The notes: generated by a model not told the origin, from the letters alone. 63,328 nt of DNA from Candidatus Gastranaerophilales bacterium (GCA_947624975.1 CANQMP010000009.1:1-63328), one strand, 5' to 3'. Numbered from the stretch's first letter, positions 1-9,347 are shown. Program-made: numbers and translations.

Positions 1-352
<352 letters not shown>

Positions 353-467
353 CTAAACAAATTTTTTGTCAAGCGAAAAGACGAATAATTTGGATAGTGA
401 ATAAGTTAGTTAAGATGATTGCGCAAGCTTATAATTTTTATGCAACTTTCAGCGTACAGCAAAAGAT

Positions 468-585
468 TTGCTGGTGACCAAGAGTGAGGAAAACTCCCGT
501 TCCCATCCCGAACACGGTCGAAAAGACTCACATCGGCGACAATACTTGGCGGGCCACCGCCTGGGAAAATAGCTCGTTGCCAGCT
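468..585 (+). rRNA. rrf: 5S rRNA
   Basis: A 118-base 5S rRNA follows the 23S end by about 115 bases. The ends pair (GCTGG at 5', CCAGC at 3'), and the conserved CCCATCCCGAACACGG core is at about 505-520. It is co-transcribed with 23S and followed at once by a terminator. No tRNA is seen in the 23S-5S spacer. Confidence 0.95.
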
Positions 586-594
586 CCTAATTTT

Positions 595-634
595 AAAAAA
601 GAGAATTGAACGAAATGTTTGATTCTCTTTTTTG
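595..634 (+). terminator. rRNA operon terminator
   Basis: The stem AAAAAAGAGAAT / ATTCTCTTTTTT encloses a 15-base loop and ends in a T run, ten bases after the 5S gene. Confidence 0.85.
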
Positions 635-654
635 TTTTCGATGAAATCTGATGT

Positions 655-790
655 TATTGCGAGCGAATGCCTCAGCTAATAAAACCCATCCTAACCTTCC
701 CTTAAAAAGGGAAGGGACTTATTTTTCTCCCTCCCCAGATGGGGAGGGATGGGGTGCAATTATTTCGGAGCTTTAGCACCCGTAACGAAC
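655..790. repeat. Dispersed intergenic repeat, copy 1
   Basis: Contains two modules found again in the other repeat blocks: TTGCGAGCGAATGCCTCAGC and the palindromic CCCTCCCCAGATGGGGAGGG, with the short hairpin CTTCCCTTAAAAAGGGAAG. No coding content is supported. Related blocks are at 1853-2459, 30400-30850, 46320-46660, 57565-58060 and 63160-63328. Confidence 0.75.
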
Positions 791-821
791 TTCTCACTAA
801 AAAAAAAATTCCTCCCCCCTC

Positions 822-849
822 TTGCAATTTTTCATAAATCAGTTATAAT
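822..849 (+). promoter_or_regulatory. Promoter of the poly-G prepilin gene
   Basis: TTGCAA (822-827), 16-base spacer, TATAAT (844-849). It lies 33 bases before ATG 882, with a purine-rich GAAAGGG ribosome site between. Confidence 0.7.
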
Positions 850-881
850 AAAGATGTAAAAAAATAGAAAGGGAAAAAAAT

Positions 882-1845
882 ATGAAAAAGAAGATTACAA
901 GAGTATTAAACGCATCGGGGGGGGGGGGGATTTGCTCCTAGTAAGTGCTTCAGCGGTATCCTAACCTCCAAAACCAAGAAATTATCAACAATTTTTCGGG
1001 TTGAGGGAACTTCCCTCTTACAGAAACCCACTCAAACAGACCTTTTTAAAGGAGAAGGAAATAAATATATTCCTTTTCTCAAAAAAGGAATATTTATATG
1101 GGGTAAAAATAAAAAAGCCGCGTTTACTTTGGCAGAGGTTCTTATCACCCTAGCCGTTATCGGCGTTGTCGCAGCTTTGACAATTCCGACACTAATAAAT
1201 AATTATCAGGAAAAAGTAACCGTTACAAAGCTCAAAAAAACTTATTCTATATTAAGCAATGCTTATCAACTTGCCAAAATTGATTACGGTTCAATTGATA
1301 CGTGGGGGTTTTATGTGTCAAAATCTTACACCGATGATGATGGAAACGTAACTTATAACAATGCTTCTTCAGATAATTCACGAAAATTTTACGATATTAT
1401 GCAAAACTACTTAAAAGTTACATCAGCCTGTCTGCAGGATGATCGTGATTGTTATAGATATAATAATACATCTAATCCAAGATATACTTTAAATGGTTCT
1501 CTATTTTCTTCCGGCGAAACAATACCCATTTTAAATTTGCAGGATGGTGTATCAATTGCCGGTTTTTGGTGGAATGGTACAATCGGGGATTTTGCAGTCG
1601 ACTTAAACGGTATCCATGGAAAACCCAATACTATTGGGCGTGATATATTTTTCTTTGCCATTGACAGAAAATATGGACTTGTCCCTTATGGTAAAATTTT
1701 GTCTGTAAATACGTTTGCAAATACGTGTGTAAGTGCTAATCCGCAAGGGTTTGGCTGTACAGCATGGGTAATCTATAATGAAAACTTGGATTATTTGAAA
1801 TGCCCTGATGAACTCTCATGGGACGGTAAACATAAATGTGATTAA
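882..1845 (+). CDS. Type IV prepilin-like protein, start separated from body by a 13-G tract
   Basis: The body from 1123 has a type IV prepilin N-terminus (KKAA then FTLAEVLITL, hydrophobic helix with Glu at +5), so the mature protein should be cut by prepilin peptidase and enter a pilus or pseudopilus. The frame is open only from 910 and has no ATG, GTG or TTG before a TTG at 1129, which would delete the cleavage site. A good start exists at ATG 882 (promoter 822-849, GAAAGGG ribosome site), but as sequenced it reads MKKKITRVLNASGGGGICS and stops at 941. Removing one G from 917-929 joins this start to the body as a 320-residue protein with an 80-residue leader, much longer than the 14-25 residues of the three other prepilins here. 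Its beginning resembles that of the prepilin at 43445 (KILNSG versus RVLNASG), which supports ATG 882. It lacks the DGWxIKDDYP C-terminus of its paralogues. Confidence 0.8.
917..929 (+). repeat. 13-G homopolymer inside the prepilin start region
   Basis: Thirteen consecutive G, twelve codons into the reading frame from ATG 882. With 12 (or 15) G the start and prepilin body are in frame; with 13 they are not. This is typical of contingency-locus tracts, but it is also a place where sequencing errors concentrate. Confidence 0.9.
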
Positions 1846-1930
1846 TCGTGTAGACCGCACCTCTTCCCCATAATGGGAGGGAGTTGACCCCTCACCCGCA
1901 TTTGTAGCTCGCTTACGCTCACACAACTGC

Positions 1931-2292
1931 TCCCTCTCCCGCAGGGGGAGAGGGGATTATATTATCCGCACGAAGTGCCGAAATGAACCTCTCACCTTTC
2001 ACTTCTCATTTTTCACTTAAATTTATAAGCTGGATTGCTTCGCATTTGCTCGCAATGACGGTTTACCCCTCACCCGAATTTCTAAGTTCACTGCGTTCAC
2101 TAAGAAATTCTTCCCTCTCCCGCAAGGGGAGAGGGGATTATATTATCCGCACGAAGTGCCGAAATGAACCTCTCACCTTTCACTTCTCATTTTTCACTTA
2201 AATTTATAAGCTGGATTGCTTCGCATTTGCTCGCAATGACGGTTTACCCCTCACCCGAATTTCTAAGTTCACTGCGTTCACTAAGAAATTCT
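1931..2292. repeat. 181-bp tandem duplication
   Basis: Two nearly identical 181-bp units (1931-2111, 2112-2292). A third copy of the module TCCCTCTCCCGC begins at 2293 but diverges after an expanded G run. Confidence 0.9.
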
Positions 2293-2313
2293 TCCCTCTC
2301 CCGCAAGGGGAGA

Positions 2314-2322
2314 GGGGGGGGG
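2314..2322. repeat. 9-G run in the repeat block
   Basis: The usual GGGGAGAGGGG module is extended here to nine G. It is not near a recognisable start. Confidence 0.8.
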
Positions 2323-2460
2323 ATTTTTATGCAAGGGACGAATGAAAATCCCACTTTAACGCCATATATTGCGTGCAGGCTCAGCCTGCCACCTTTCACT
2401 TTTCACTTCTCACCTTTTTAACCCAGCCCTAACTCCTCTCTTATAAAGGTAGGAGAATGA

Positions 2461-3252
2461 TTACGGCAGTTTTGTTTCAAGGTGACATTTGCTCTCAAGA
2501 GTTTTTATCCTCTCGTAATCCCGCTTTGACAGAGTTCCGCCAAATATTCCCTTGTTCTTTAACCACGTAATTTCAAACTCGACAGCTCTCATAATCCCTC
2601 TTGAAAGCCCCTCAACGTCCAGAGCAGAACCGTCAAAAATAATTTTTCGGGTTTCAAATGCCGTTATATAAGGTAATTCCTTGAAAAATTCCTGCGAATC
2701 CTCAAATACACCCCCGCCTACTATAAAATCTTTGCCGAATTCTTTCATAGCTTCAGAAACAATTTTTGTTGAATTATAGATTATCTCTGAATTTACATCG
2801 GCTTTTGATAAATTCAATGATGCGGTTAAATCCGCTCTGCCCAAGACTATTCCTGATATGTTCGCAAAAGTTTCATCCGAAATTATGCTTTCAAGATTTT
2901 TTATCCCCGATACGGTTTCGATATTGATAAAAAATTTTTTGTTATCGGCTTCGGAGTCGGGAAAAACGGATTTTACATTTTTAACAAATTTTTTCAACGC
3001 GTAAGATGTTTCAATCATAGGCGCAACAATAATATTCGCATTTATTTTTTTTGCATCAAATAAATCTTTAACCGAACCGCATCCGCCTATTTTCAAGGAC
3101 ATCTTTAAATTCGCGTTCCCTGCAATTTGTGAAAGTGCAAGGGCTTCATCAAAACTTGCGCCTTCATCCTCAAATTCAGACTTCAACCCTAAGATATTAT
3201 AATTCTCTTTTAGGTCTGAAAGTAATTCGGTTAGTTGGTTTAAACAGTTCAT
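2461..3252 (-). CDS. HpcH/HpaI aldolase / citrate lyase-like protein
   Basis: A 263-residue protein with the pattern of the HpcH/HpaI aldolase superfamily (TIM barrel, usually metal-dependent C-C bond cleavage of 2-oxo acids). IIVAPMIET, FINIETVSGI and GIVLGRADL correspond to barrel strands carrying the conserved Glu and Asp. The true substrate cannot be told. ATG 3252 is chosen because GGAGA lies eight bases upstream; a TTG six codons earlier is less likely. It follows the GT-D glycosyltransferase on the same strand by 64 bases, so a role in making a surface sugar or acid decoration is plausible but inferred. Confidence 0.75.
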   Translation of the reverse strand: MNCLNQLTELLSDLKENYNILGLKSEFEDEGASFDEALALSQIAGNANLKMSLKIGGCGSVKDLFDAKKINANIIVAPMIETSYALKKFVKNVKSVFPDSEADNKKFFINIETVSGIKNLESIISDETFANISGIVLGRADLTASLNLSKADVNSEIIYNSTKIVSEAMKEFGKDFIVGGGVFEDSQEFFKELPYITAFETRKIIFDGSALDVEGLSRGIMRAVEFEITWLKNKGIFGGTLSKRDYERIKTLESKCHLETKLP

Positions 3253-3316
3253 GAAATTTCTCCAAAACAATTATAAAACAAATTTTTTGAATAAACCAAT
3301 ATTTTCGATGTCAATT

Positions 3317-4240
3317 TCAGTTTTTGCATCCTATTTTTTTGATGATTTGGCGGTTATAATTTTCGTCTTTGCAAGGCGGAATTTTGTTTCGTTCTTCGTT
3401 AAAAACGACTTTACCTTCTACATGAACAAGTTTATCCGCTTTACGCAGAAACATTTCGTACATAGTGTCAACATGTCCGACATCAAGCGCCCTGTATCCT
3501 TTTAAACATAAATCGTACGCCAAAACCGTTGCCGTCGGCCCGAGAGCAAGAATAAACAGAATATCTTTGTCAAATTTTTCGCATTCTGCGAGGATTTCAT
3601 CGTATCTTGAAAATGCGTCTTTTGCAGGACAAATTATTCTCTTAATTGATTTTGCACCGGAGAAAAGGTCGTTTCCGATACCGAGCCTTGAACCTTCACC
3701 TTCGACAATTACAATATCTTTGATATTCCATAGCTGTTTGATTCTGTCGTAATATTTTTTGCCTTCTTCTTCACTTTTAAATTTGTATAATCTTGTTATG
3801 GCTGAATTGTAATATGTTGTTGAAAAATCAATGTATTGATATAAAAGCTTTCTGCAATTTATTATGACTCTTTTGAAGTAATCACTTTCGCATTTTCCGA
3901 AAATATCAGGCAGTCCGACAGCCAAAGACGGTATTTGATTTTTAATAACTTCCGAAAGTCGAAATGCAAGTTCCCTGTCGGCTTTTTGGAAATTAATGCT
4001 TTCGCCCTTCATAAGTTTAAACTCACCATCGCCAAATCTTGCAAGAGATTTTTCTTGAAGGCTATTAAGCGACTCCTGAAATCCCAATATTTTCGGGAGT
4101 TTTACGTTCGTTTTTGGGTCTGCAAGTTCATATTTAAGATTTTCGATTAAATCTTCGGTTTTTATGGGCTTTCTGAATTTCATACGAAGTCCGAAAAGCT
4201 CGATAATAATTCGTTCGCTGTTTATCTGCACAAATTTCAT
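3317..4240 (-). CDS. GT-D fold glycosyltransferase (DUF1792 / SP_1767 family)
   Basis: A 307-residue protein with ARFGDGEF at about residue 70, the hallmark of the GT-D fold family, whose known member transfers glucose in streptococcal adhesin glycosylation. Later segments IVEGEGSRLGIGND and ILALGPTATVLAYDL fit the conserved nucleotide-sugar core. There is no signal peptide or membrane segment, so it is cytosolic. Probably first gene of a two-gene unit with the aldolase-like gene. It has no Shine-Dalgarno: TATAAT (4247-4252 on this strand) ends exactly six bases before ATG 4240, predicting a leaderless mRNA. The acceptor is unknown. Confidence 0.82.
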   Translation of the reverse strand: MKFVQINSERIIIELFGLRMKFRKPIKTEDLIENLKYELADPKTNVKLPKILGFQESLNSLQEKSLARFGDGEFKLMKGESINFQKADRELAFRLSEVIKNQIPSLAVGLPDIFGKCESDYFKRVIINCRKLLYQYIDFSTTYYNSAITRLYKFKSEEEGKKYYDRIKQLWNIKDIVIVEGEGSRLGIGNDLFSGAKSIKRIICPAKDAFSRYDEILAECEKFDKDILFILALGPTATVLAYDLCLKGYRALDVGHVDTMYEMFLRKADKLVHVEGKVVFNEERNKIPPCKDENYNRQIIKKIGCKN

Positions 4241-4246
4241 AAAAAA

Positions 4247-4300
4247 ATTATATCACAAATTGTTTACAATTTAGCCAAAATAAAATTAATGTTGTTTAAT
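4247..4300. promoter_or_regulatory. Divergent promoters around a 16-bp palindrome
   Basis: TATAAT on the minus strand (4247-4252) serves the GT-D gene, and TTTAAT on the plus strand (4295-4300) serves the gene at 4307. Each is six bases from its ATG. Between them the perfect palindrome AAATTGTTTACAATTT (4257-4272) covers the -35 zones, where no good -35 is visible. A shared operator or activator site is likely. Confidence 0.6.
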
Positions 4301-4306
4301 TAATAT

Positions 4307-4630
4307 ATGACCGATGATATAAACAAAAAAGTTATAGATATATTTTCAAGCCGCAACAAATCGTCTGTTAAGTATTATGCGGGGTTTAGTTACGTCAAAC
4401 TCGGCAGGGATTCTAACGGAAAGAAATTTAATGCGGAACATTTGACTCAATACGCACAAAAATGCCATTATATCGTAAGAGTTATGCGGGAAATTAACGA
4501 TGAAGTTTATTTGTACAGTTATGATGTCCCGAATTCCGAGCTTTTCAAGTTTATAAAGTCATTTGAGAATAATACATTAGACGGGACAATAATTGAAATT
4601 GACAAATATTTCCCTGAGGACTTGGCATAA
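4307..4630 (+). CDS. Hypothetical protein (107 aa)
   Basis: I do not recognise this family. It is a small soluble alpha/beta-looking protein without signal peptide or Cys motif. Its TAA overlaps the ATG of the radical SAM gene (TAATG at 4628-4632), which indicates translational coupling and a shared transcript. No ribosome site is seen; a -10-like TTTAAT ends six bases before the ATG. Confidence 0.7.
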   Translation: MTDDINKKVIDIFSSRNKSSVKYYAGFSYVKLGRDSNGKKFNAEHLTQYAQKCHYIVRVMREINDEVYLYSYDVPNSELFKFIKSFENNTLDGTIIEIDKYFPEDLA

Positions 4631-7143
4631 TGGATTTTTCGGCACTGTATAAATGTAATAAGCCATATCAGTATATCGGCGGGGAACTGCTTTCTTATAA
4701 TAAAGATTTTGACAGTGCGGATTTAAGAGTTGCATTTGCTTTTCCGGACAAGTATGAAATCGGGATTAGTAATCTTGGCGTACGGATACTTTATGATTTG
4801 GTGAACAGACTCGAAGGATGTATGGCAGACAGGGTTTATGCACCTGAACCGGATTTTAAGCCTGAGATTTTATACGGTTTGGAAAGTAAAAAAAGCGTAA
4901 AAGATTTTGATGTTATCGGATTTTCTCTGCAATATGAAATGTCTTATCCCACGGTTTTAAAAATGCTTGAAATGGCTAAAATCCCTTACAGAAACGATGA
5001 AAGAGGCGATAATGATCCGATAATAATTGCGGGCGGGCCGTGTACTTATAATCCGCTTCCTCTGTCGGAGTTTATAGATGTGTTTATGATAGGTGACGGA
5101 GAAGAAAACATCGTTGAAATATGCCAAATACTTAAAGATACGAAGGGAATGCCGAGAGCCGAACGCATAAAAGCTTTGTGCAAATCTCCTCAAAACGGCA
5201 GGTGGTCAGCTTTGACGGGAGGAAAAGTTACAAAACGTATTGCACCTTTGAAATACGAAACGGCTTTAAAATCTTATCCGATACCGTTTTCAACATCGGT
5301 TCAGGACAGAGCTGTTGTGGAAATTCGCAGAGGATGCGGGCGTATGTGCCGCTTTTGCCAACCCGGGCATGTAACCCTACCCGTCAGAGAGCGTTCGGCA
5401 CAAGATATTATAAAAATTACAAAAGAACTCGTCAAAAATACGGGATATGATGAATATTCGCTTTTGTCGCTTTCATCAAACGATTATAAAAGCATTAATG
5501 AGATTATAAAAGAACTTGCTCTTGATTTTAACGAGAAAAAAATCTCTGTTTCTCTGCCGAGTCAAAGGATAGACGGATTTAACCTTGAGCTTGCAAATTT
5601 AGTTCAGAGCGTAAGAAAATCGACCATGACACTCGCTCCGGAAGCGGGAAGTCAGCGGCTAAGAAACGTTATTAAGAAAAATATTACGGAAGATAAAATC
5701 ATTGATGCTGTCACAACGCTTTATGAAAACGGCTGGTCAAGGGTGAAGTTCTATTTCATCTGCGGTTTACCGACCGAAACGATTAAAGATATGGATGAAA
5801 TGGCTGAATTACTCGGCAAAATCAAGTACAAATGCAGAGAAATCAAGCGTGAAAAAGGCTTAAATCACGGAATGGACATAACCTGTACGCTTTCTATTTT
5901 TGTACCAAAACCGTTTACGCCTTTTCAATGGTGTCCTCAAATGCCATTGGATAAGGTTACAGAACATATAAAATACCTGAAAGACAAGATATCACATCTT
6001 AAAGGGGTAAAGATAAATTATCATGAACAGTTTACTTCGCAGATAGAGGCGGTTTTGACACGTGGTGATATTTCACTTTGCAAATATATTGAAGCTTTGT
6101 ACAAAAAAGGCTGCTATTTAGATGCGTGGGGTGAATATTTTAACGAAAACATCTGGCATGAAACAGCGGTTGAACTCGGAATAAATCTTTGTGAACTCGC
6201 TCAAAAGCAGTACAGTCTTGATGAAACTCTGCCTTGGGATTTCATTAATGTCGGGATTGACAAAGAATGGTTTCTAAATGAGTACAAAAACGCTTTTGAA
6301 GATAATTTGCCCGATTTCCGTCCGACCTGTGAAACTCATTGCGTTAATTGCGGTGTCTGCAAAAACCTTAATACCGAAAAAATTATTGCCAAACCCTTTG
6401 AGGCAAGCGAAAAAGCTAAAAATTTAAAAATTGAGGTTAAAGACCCCAAAACTTGCAGCGGTTACGACAGAGAAATTTACAAATACAGAATTAAGCTTAC
6501 AAAAAAAGGAAATTTGAAATATTTTTCTCATCTTGACTGGCAGAATACATTTTTGAAATCACTGGCAAGAACGGGGTTGAATGTCGTCTTCTCTCTGGGT
6601 TATAATCCGATGATGAAGGTTTCAATGGGAATTGCACTGCCCCTGTTTGCTCAAAGCGAGTGCGAATTCGTTGATATTGAGCTTTTTGATAAACTTTCGC
6701 CCGATGAGATTAAGTTAAAATTGCAAAAAGTTTTACCCGAAGGTGCGGAAATTATAAGTATTGTAAATATTGAAAAATCGGCTAAAGCAATAGATGTGAC
6801 AGCTCAATGGGCAGAGTATGAAATAAAAATTTCAGACAAAACACTTTACGATTTTAAAAATTTAGTGTATAATACAGACAAGGTTTTATCTTCCGAAGAA
6901 ATTTTTATAGAGAAGAAAAACAAAAAAGGTTTAATCAAAAAAACAGATATTAAAAAATCCGTAAAATCGTACAGATTTGAGGATGAGAGTCTGTTCACAG
7001 TATTAAAAACAGGTCAATCCGTTGATGATGCAGGAATTCCCGCACTCAGGGCAGATGTTCTGATGGGTTTGATAGCACCGAACGTCAATTTTGACATTGT
7101 GCGTAAACGGTTTTTTGACAAAGATTTAAAAGAGTTAGTTTAA
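4630..7143 (+). CDS. Radical SAM protein (TIGR03960) fused to DUF2344 (TIGR03936)
   Basis: An 837-residue protein. The first ~200 residues resemble a B12-binding-like Rossmann region (IIIAGGPCTYNPLPL, MIGDGEE). The radical SAM cluster motif is Cys236, Cys240, Cys243 in RRGCGRMCRFCQPG, followed by the barrel. Around residue 570 a further Cys cluster occurs (CETHCVNCGVC). The last ~220 residues match DUF2344, with YFSHLDW and GYNPMMKVSMGIALPL. The reaction is not established for the family. Placement directly before an RNase E/G gene is the usual arrangement in cyanobacteria and many Firmicutes and suggests a link to RNA or ribosome maturation. Full length, no defect seen. Confidence 0.9.
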   Translation: MDFSALYKCNKPYQYIGGELLSYNKDFDSADLRVAFAFPDKYEIGISNLGVRILYDLVNRLEGCMADRVYAPEPDFKPEILYGLESKKSVKDFDVIGFSLQYEMSYPTVLKMLEMAKIPYRNDERGDNDPIIIAGGPCTYNPLPLSEFIDVFMIGDGEENIVEICQILKDTKGMPRAERIKALCKSPQNGRWSALTGGKVTKRIAPLKYETALKSYPIPFSTSVQDRAVVEIRRGCGRMCRFCQPGHVTLPVRERSAQDIIKITKELVKNTGYDEYSLLSLSSNDYKSINEIIKELALDFNEKKISVSLPSQRIDGFNLELANLVQSVRKSTMTLAPEAGSQRLRNVIKKNITEDKIIDAVTTLYENGWSRVKFYFICGLPTETIKDMDEMAELLGKIKYKCREIKREKGLNHGMDITCTLSIFVPKPFTPFQWCPQMPLDKVTEHIKYLKDKISHLKGVKINYHEQFTSQIEAVLTRGDISLCKYIEALYKKGCYLDAWGEYFNENIWHETAVELGINLCELAQKQYSLDETLPWDFINVGIDKEWFLNEYKNAFEDNLPDFRPTCETHCVNCGVCKNLNTEKIIAKPFEASEKAKNLKIEVKDPKTCSGYDREIYKYRIKLTKKGNLKYFSHLDWQNTFLKSLARTGLNVVFSLGYNPMMKVSMGIALPLFAQSECEFVDIELFDKLSPDEIKLKLQKVLPEGAEIISIVNIEKSAKAIDVTAQWAEYEIKISDKTLYDFKNLVYNTDKVLSSEEIFIEKKNKKGLIKKTDIKKSVKSYRFEDESLFTVLKTGQSVDDAGIPALRADVLMGLIAPNVNFDIVRKRFFDKDLKELV

Positions 7144-7154
7144 AGGATTTTTTT

Positions 7155-8867
7155 ATGGAAAAACACAACAAAAACAATCAACAAAACGCAGGAAAAAAGA
7201 TTATTATTGCAGAGCGTGATAATATTTCTGCGGTTATGGAAAACGGCAGAGTGTCGGACTTTTTTATCTCCAGAGGCGACGTAATCCTCGGGGATGTTTA
7301 TCTCGCAACCGTCGATAACATTTTGCCGAGTATTGATGCGGCGTTCGTTAACGTCGGAACTGACAAAATGGGATTTTTGCACGCTCAGGATGTTATGGGA
7401 AAAGGGTCTTTGAAAGATAAACTTTCTCCGAAACAAAGACTTATCGTTCAGGTTGAAAAAGAACCCACAGGGCACAAAGGTCCGAGAGTAACCACTCAAA
7501 TCAGCCTTCCGGGAAGATTTTTGGTTCTTATGCCTTATGAACCCGGAATAAGTATGAGTAAAAAAATTGAAAATTCCAAAGAAAGAGCAAGATTAAAAGC
7601 GGTCGTCAGCCTTATAAAGCCCGTAGGTATCGGCGTTATTATAAGAACAGAGGCTGAAGGTCAATCAGAAGCAGATATTCAGGAGGATTTGGAAATTCTT
7701 CTCGAAAAATGGAACAACATTATAACTGCTTCAGAAACCGTAACCGCTCCTAATCTTTTGTATCGTGATCAGGATTTATTGTACAGAACAATAAGAGAGG
7801 CTTGCACGGAAGATGTTACGGAAATTATCGTCGATACGGCTTTTGCACTCCAGAGAGTTCAAAATATTCTGCAAAACTGGCACATGAACAAAAATGTTCA
7901 GGTAACGCTTTACAAAGGCACGGAACCTTTGCTTATCGCAACCGATGTTCACAAAGAAATTAAGGCGGCGTTGAACGTAAAAGTCAATATGCCCTCGGGC
8001 GGTTATCTTTTTGTTCAGCAGACAGAAGCTTTGACCGTAATTGATGTCAACAGCGGTAAATTTACAAGTTCCTCTACGCAAGACGAAACTATTCTGAAAA
8101 CAAATATCGAAGCCGTTCATGAAATCGCAAGACAGCTAAGATTACGTAATATCGGCGGTATGGTTATCATTGACTTTATTGATATGCTGTCCCGTGCCGA
8201 TAAACTCGCAATTATGGAAGAACTTGAAATTGCCCTCGAGCCTGATAAAGCAAAACCGCAAGTCGGACAGTTATCGGATTTGGGACTTGTTGAACTTACA
8301 AGACACAGACAAGGTCAGTCTTTATCGGAAATCTTTACTAAAAAATGCCCGCACTGTCAGGGAACGGGTTACTTTATGAACGAATTTAACTTCGCAACCC
8401 CGACAGCAGAAGGCGAATATAGAGCTAAAGCGGCAAAAATGAAACTTCCCGTAAATAATTTCAAGAAAAATAACAAGAATAACAAAAATCGTGAGCCTGA
8501 ACCTCAGCAGGTTGAAGAAATAATTCAATTACAACCGGAAATTGAGGTAGAAAATCCGTCTGCGGCTGCTATTCAAGAAACGGAAAAACGGGAAACCAAA
8601 AAGAAACGCACAAGAAAGAATTCTAAGTTCGATAAAAAAGCCGAACAACCAAAAGAATTGCCGCAAACAATCGAAACGGCGGAAACGGTTTTGAAACCGA
8701 ACGAAGAAATTAAACCCGTAATCGAAACGGAAATTGTGGCTGAAACTTCGGATGAAAATAAATCGGCGGAAGAAAAACCAAAAAGAACCCGCAGACCAAA
8801 CCGCGGAGCTTCCAAAACAGGAAAATCCCGTACGAAAAAAGCTAAAGAGGAAAAAATTGAAGAATAA
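7155..8867 (+). CDS. Ribonuclease E/G family endoribonuclease
   Basis: A 570-residue single-strand endoribonuclease for rRNA processing and mRNA decay. An S1-like RNA-binding region lies near residues 35-110 (GDVILGDVYLATVDNILP, AAFVNVG). The catalytic metal ligands are Asp297 in VIDVNSGKF and Asp340 in GGMVIIDFIDM. The zinc-link CPHCQGTGYF has Cys398 and Cys401. From about residue 440 the protein becomes a charged, Lys/Glu-rich tail without fixed sequence, probably a partner or RNA-binding tail. It starts eleven bases after the radical SAM gene with AAAGGA upstream. Whether it should be called rne or rng cannot be decided; the domain plan is closer to the short cyanobacterial type. Confidence 0.93.
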   Translation: MEKHNKNNQQNAGKKIIIAERDNISAVMENGRVSDFFISRGDVILGDVYLATVDNILPSIDAAFVNVGTDKMGFLHAQDVMGKGSLKDKLSPKQRLIVQVEKEPTGHKGPRVTTQISLPGRFLVLMPYEPGISMSKKIENSKERARLKAVVSLIKPVGIGVIIRTEAEGQSEADIQEDLEILLEKWNNIITASETVTAPNLLYRDQDLLYRTIREACTEDVTEIIVDTAFALQRVQNILQNWHMNKNVQVTLYKGTEPLLIATDVHKEIKAALNVKVNMPSGGYLFVQQTEALTVIDVNSGKFTSSSTQDETILKTNIEAVHEIARQLRLRNIGGMVIIDFIDMLSRADKLAIMEELEIALEPDKAKPQVGQLSDLGLVELTRHRQGQSLSEIFTKKCPHCQGTGYFMNEFNFATPTAEGEYRAKAAKMKLPVNNFKKNNKNNKNREPEPQQVEEIIQLQPEIEVENPSAAAIQETEKRETKKKRTRKNSKFDKKAEQPKELPQTIETAETVLKPNEEIKPVIETEIVAETSDENKSAEEKPKRTRRPNRGASKTGKSRTKKAKEEKIEE

Positions 8868-9126
8868 AATATTCATACTTCCAATATTACTGTTGTTAAC
8901 GGCAAACAGAGGGCTGTGTGCTACAGCCTCTGCCGTTAATGCGGTTGCGGTCAAATTTTTACTTGCAATGGCAGGAGTTGTCGTTTCATCACTGTTTATT
9001 TATTTCGGACTCGCTCTTTATAATAAATATTTCGTGAAACCGCAAACGGAAGAAGATTTCACAAATTCACCCAAAACGGTCGATGATGCGGTTAAATTTT
9101 TTATTAACAGGAACAAACTCAAATGA
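8857..9126 (+). CDS. Small secreted or inner-membrane protein (89 aa)
   Basis: An unrecognised protein with an N-terminal signal peptide (KNKIFILPILLLLTANRGLC, likely cut near ATA), one further hydrophobic segment (about residues 32-54) and a short charged tail. TTG 8857 is chosen as start because GAGG precedes it by eight bases and the signal peptide starts there. It overlaps the RNase gene by 11 bases and overlaps the next gene by ATGA, so all three are one transcript. Confidence 0.7.
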   Translation: MKNKIFILPILLLLTANRGLCATASAVNAVAVKFLLAMAGVVVSSLFIYFGLALYNKYFVKPQTEEDFTNSPKTVDDAVKFFINRNKLK

Positions 9127-9347
9127 AAAAACACGGATTTGGTGCAATAGATTTGTTAATAAGTCTTTTGGTAATGTCTGCATTGTTCTTGATTTATGCG
9201 AGAATGATTAAAGGCGTTGTGCCGATAAAAACGGAAAGTAATATCGAAAGCATCGAAAAACAGGTTGATGAAACGGTAAACGAGATAGAAAGTCTGAAAA
9301 ATCAGCGAATTGAACTTGAAAATAAGATGTTGGAAAACAATTTTTAA
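9123..9347 (+). CDS. Short prepilin-like protein (74 aa)
   Basis: The N-terminus KKHG then FGAIDLLISLLVMSALFLIY looks like a type IV prepilin: Gly before Phe, then a hydrophobic helix, with Asp in place of the usual Glu5. The rest is a coiled-coil-like Glu/Lys/Asn-rich helix. At 74 residues it is far shorter than the other prepilins here (about 240) and has no globular head. It may be a minor pseudopilin or a simple membrane-anchored coiled coil. Starts in an ATGA overlap. Confidence 0.6.
   Translation: MKKHGFGAIDLLISLLVMSALFLIYARMIKGVVPIKTESNIESIEKQVDETVNEIESLKNQRIELENKMLENNF

Larger units (their letters stand above)
1853..2459. repeat. Mosaic intergenic repeat block, copy 2
   Basis: About 600 bases without a believable gene. 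It is built of the modules seen at 655, 30400, 46320, 57565 and 63160: CCCCTCACCCG, the imperfect palindrome AATTTCTAAG...AAGAAATT, TCCCTCTCCCGC...GGGGAGAGGGG, and GCACGAAGTGCCGA. Short ORFs inside it only reflect the repeats. Confidence 0.8.

Noticed and set aside
1931-2292. 181-bp tandem repeat as a CRISPR or phage feature
   Set aside because: Only two units, no unique spacers; it consists of dispersed repeat modules.
1983-2421. Two similar ORFs of 72 and 85 codons
   Set aside because: They are the translation of the 181-bp repeat unit; no ribosome site, and the sequence recurs non-coding elsewhere.
8529-8954. Long minus-strand ORFs opposite the RNase E/G tail
   Set aside because: Phe/Arg-rich antisense of Lys/Glu-rich low-complexity coding; shadow of the real gene.
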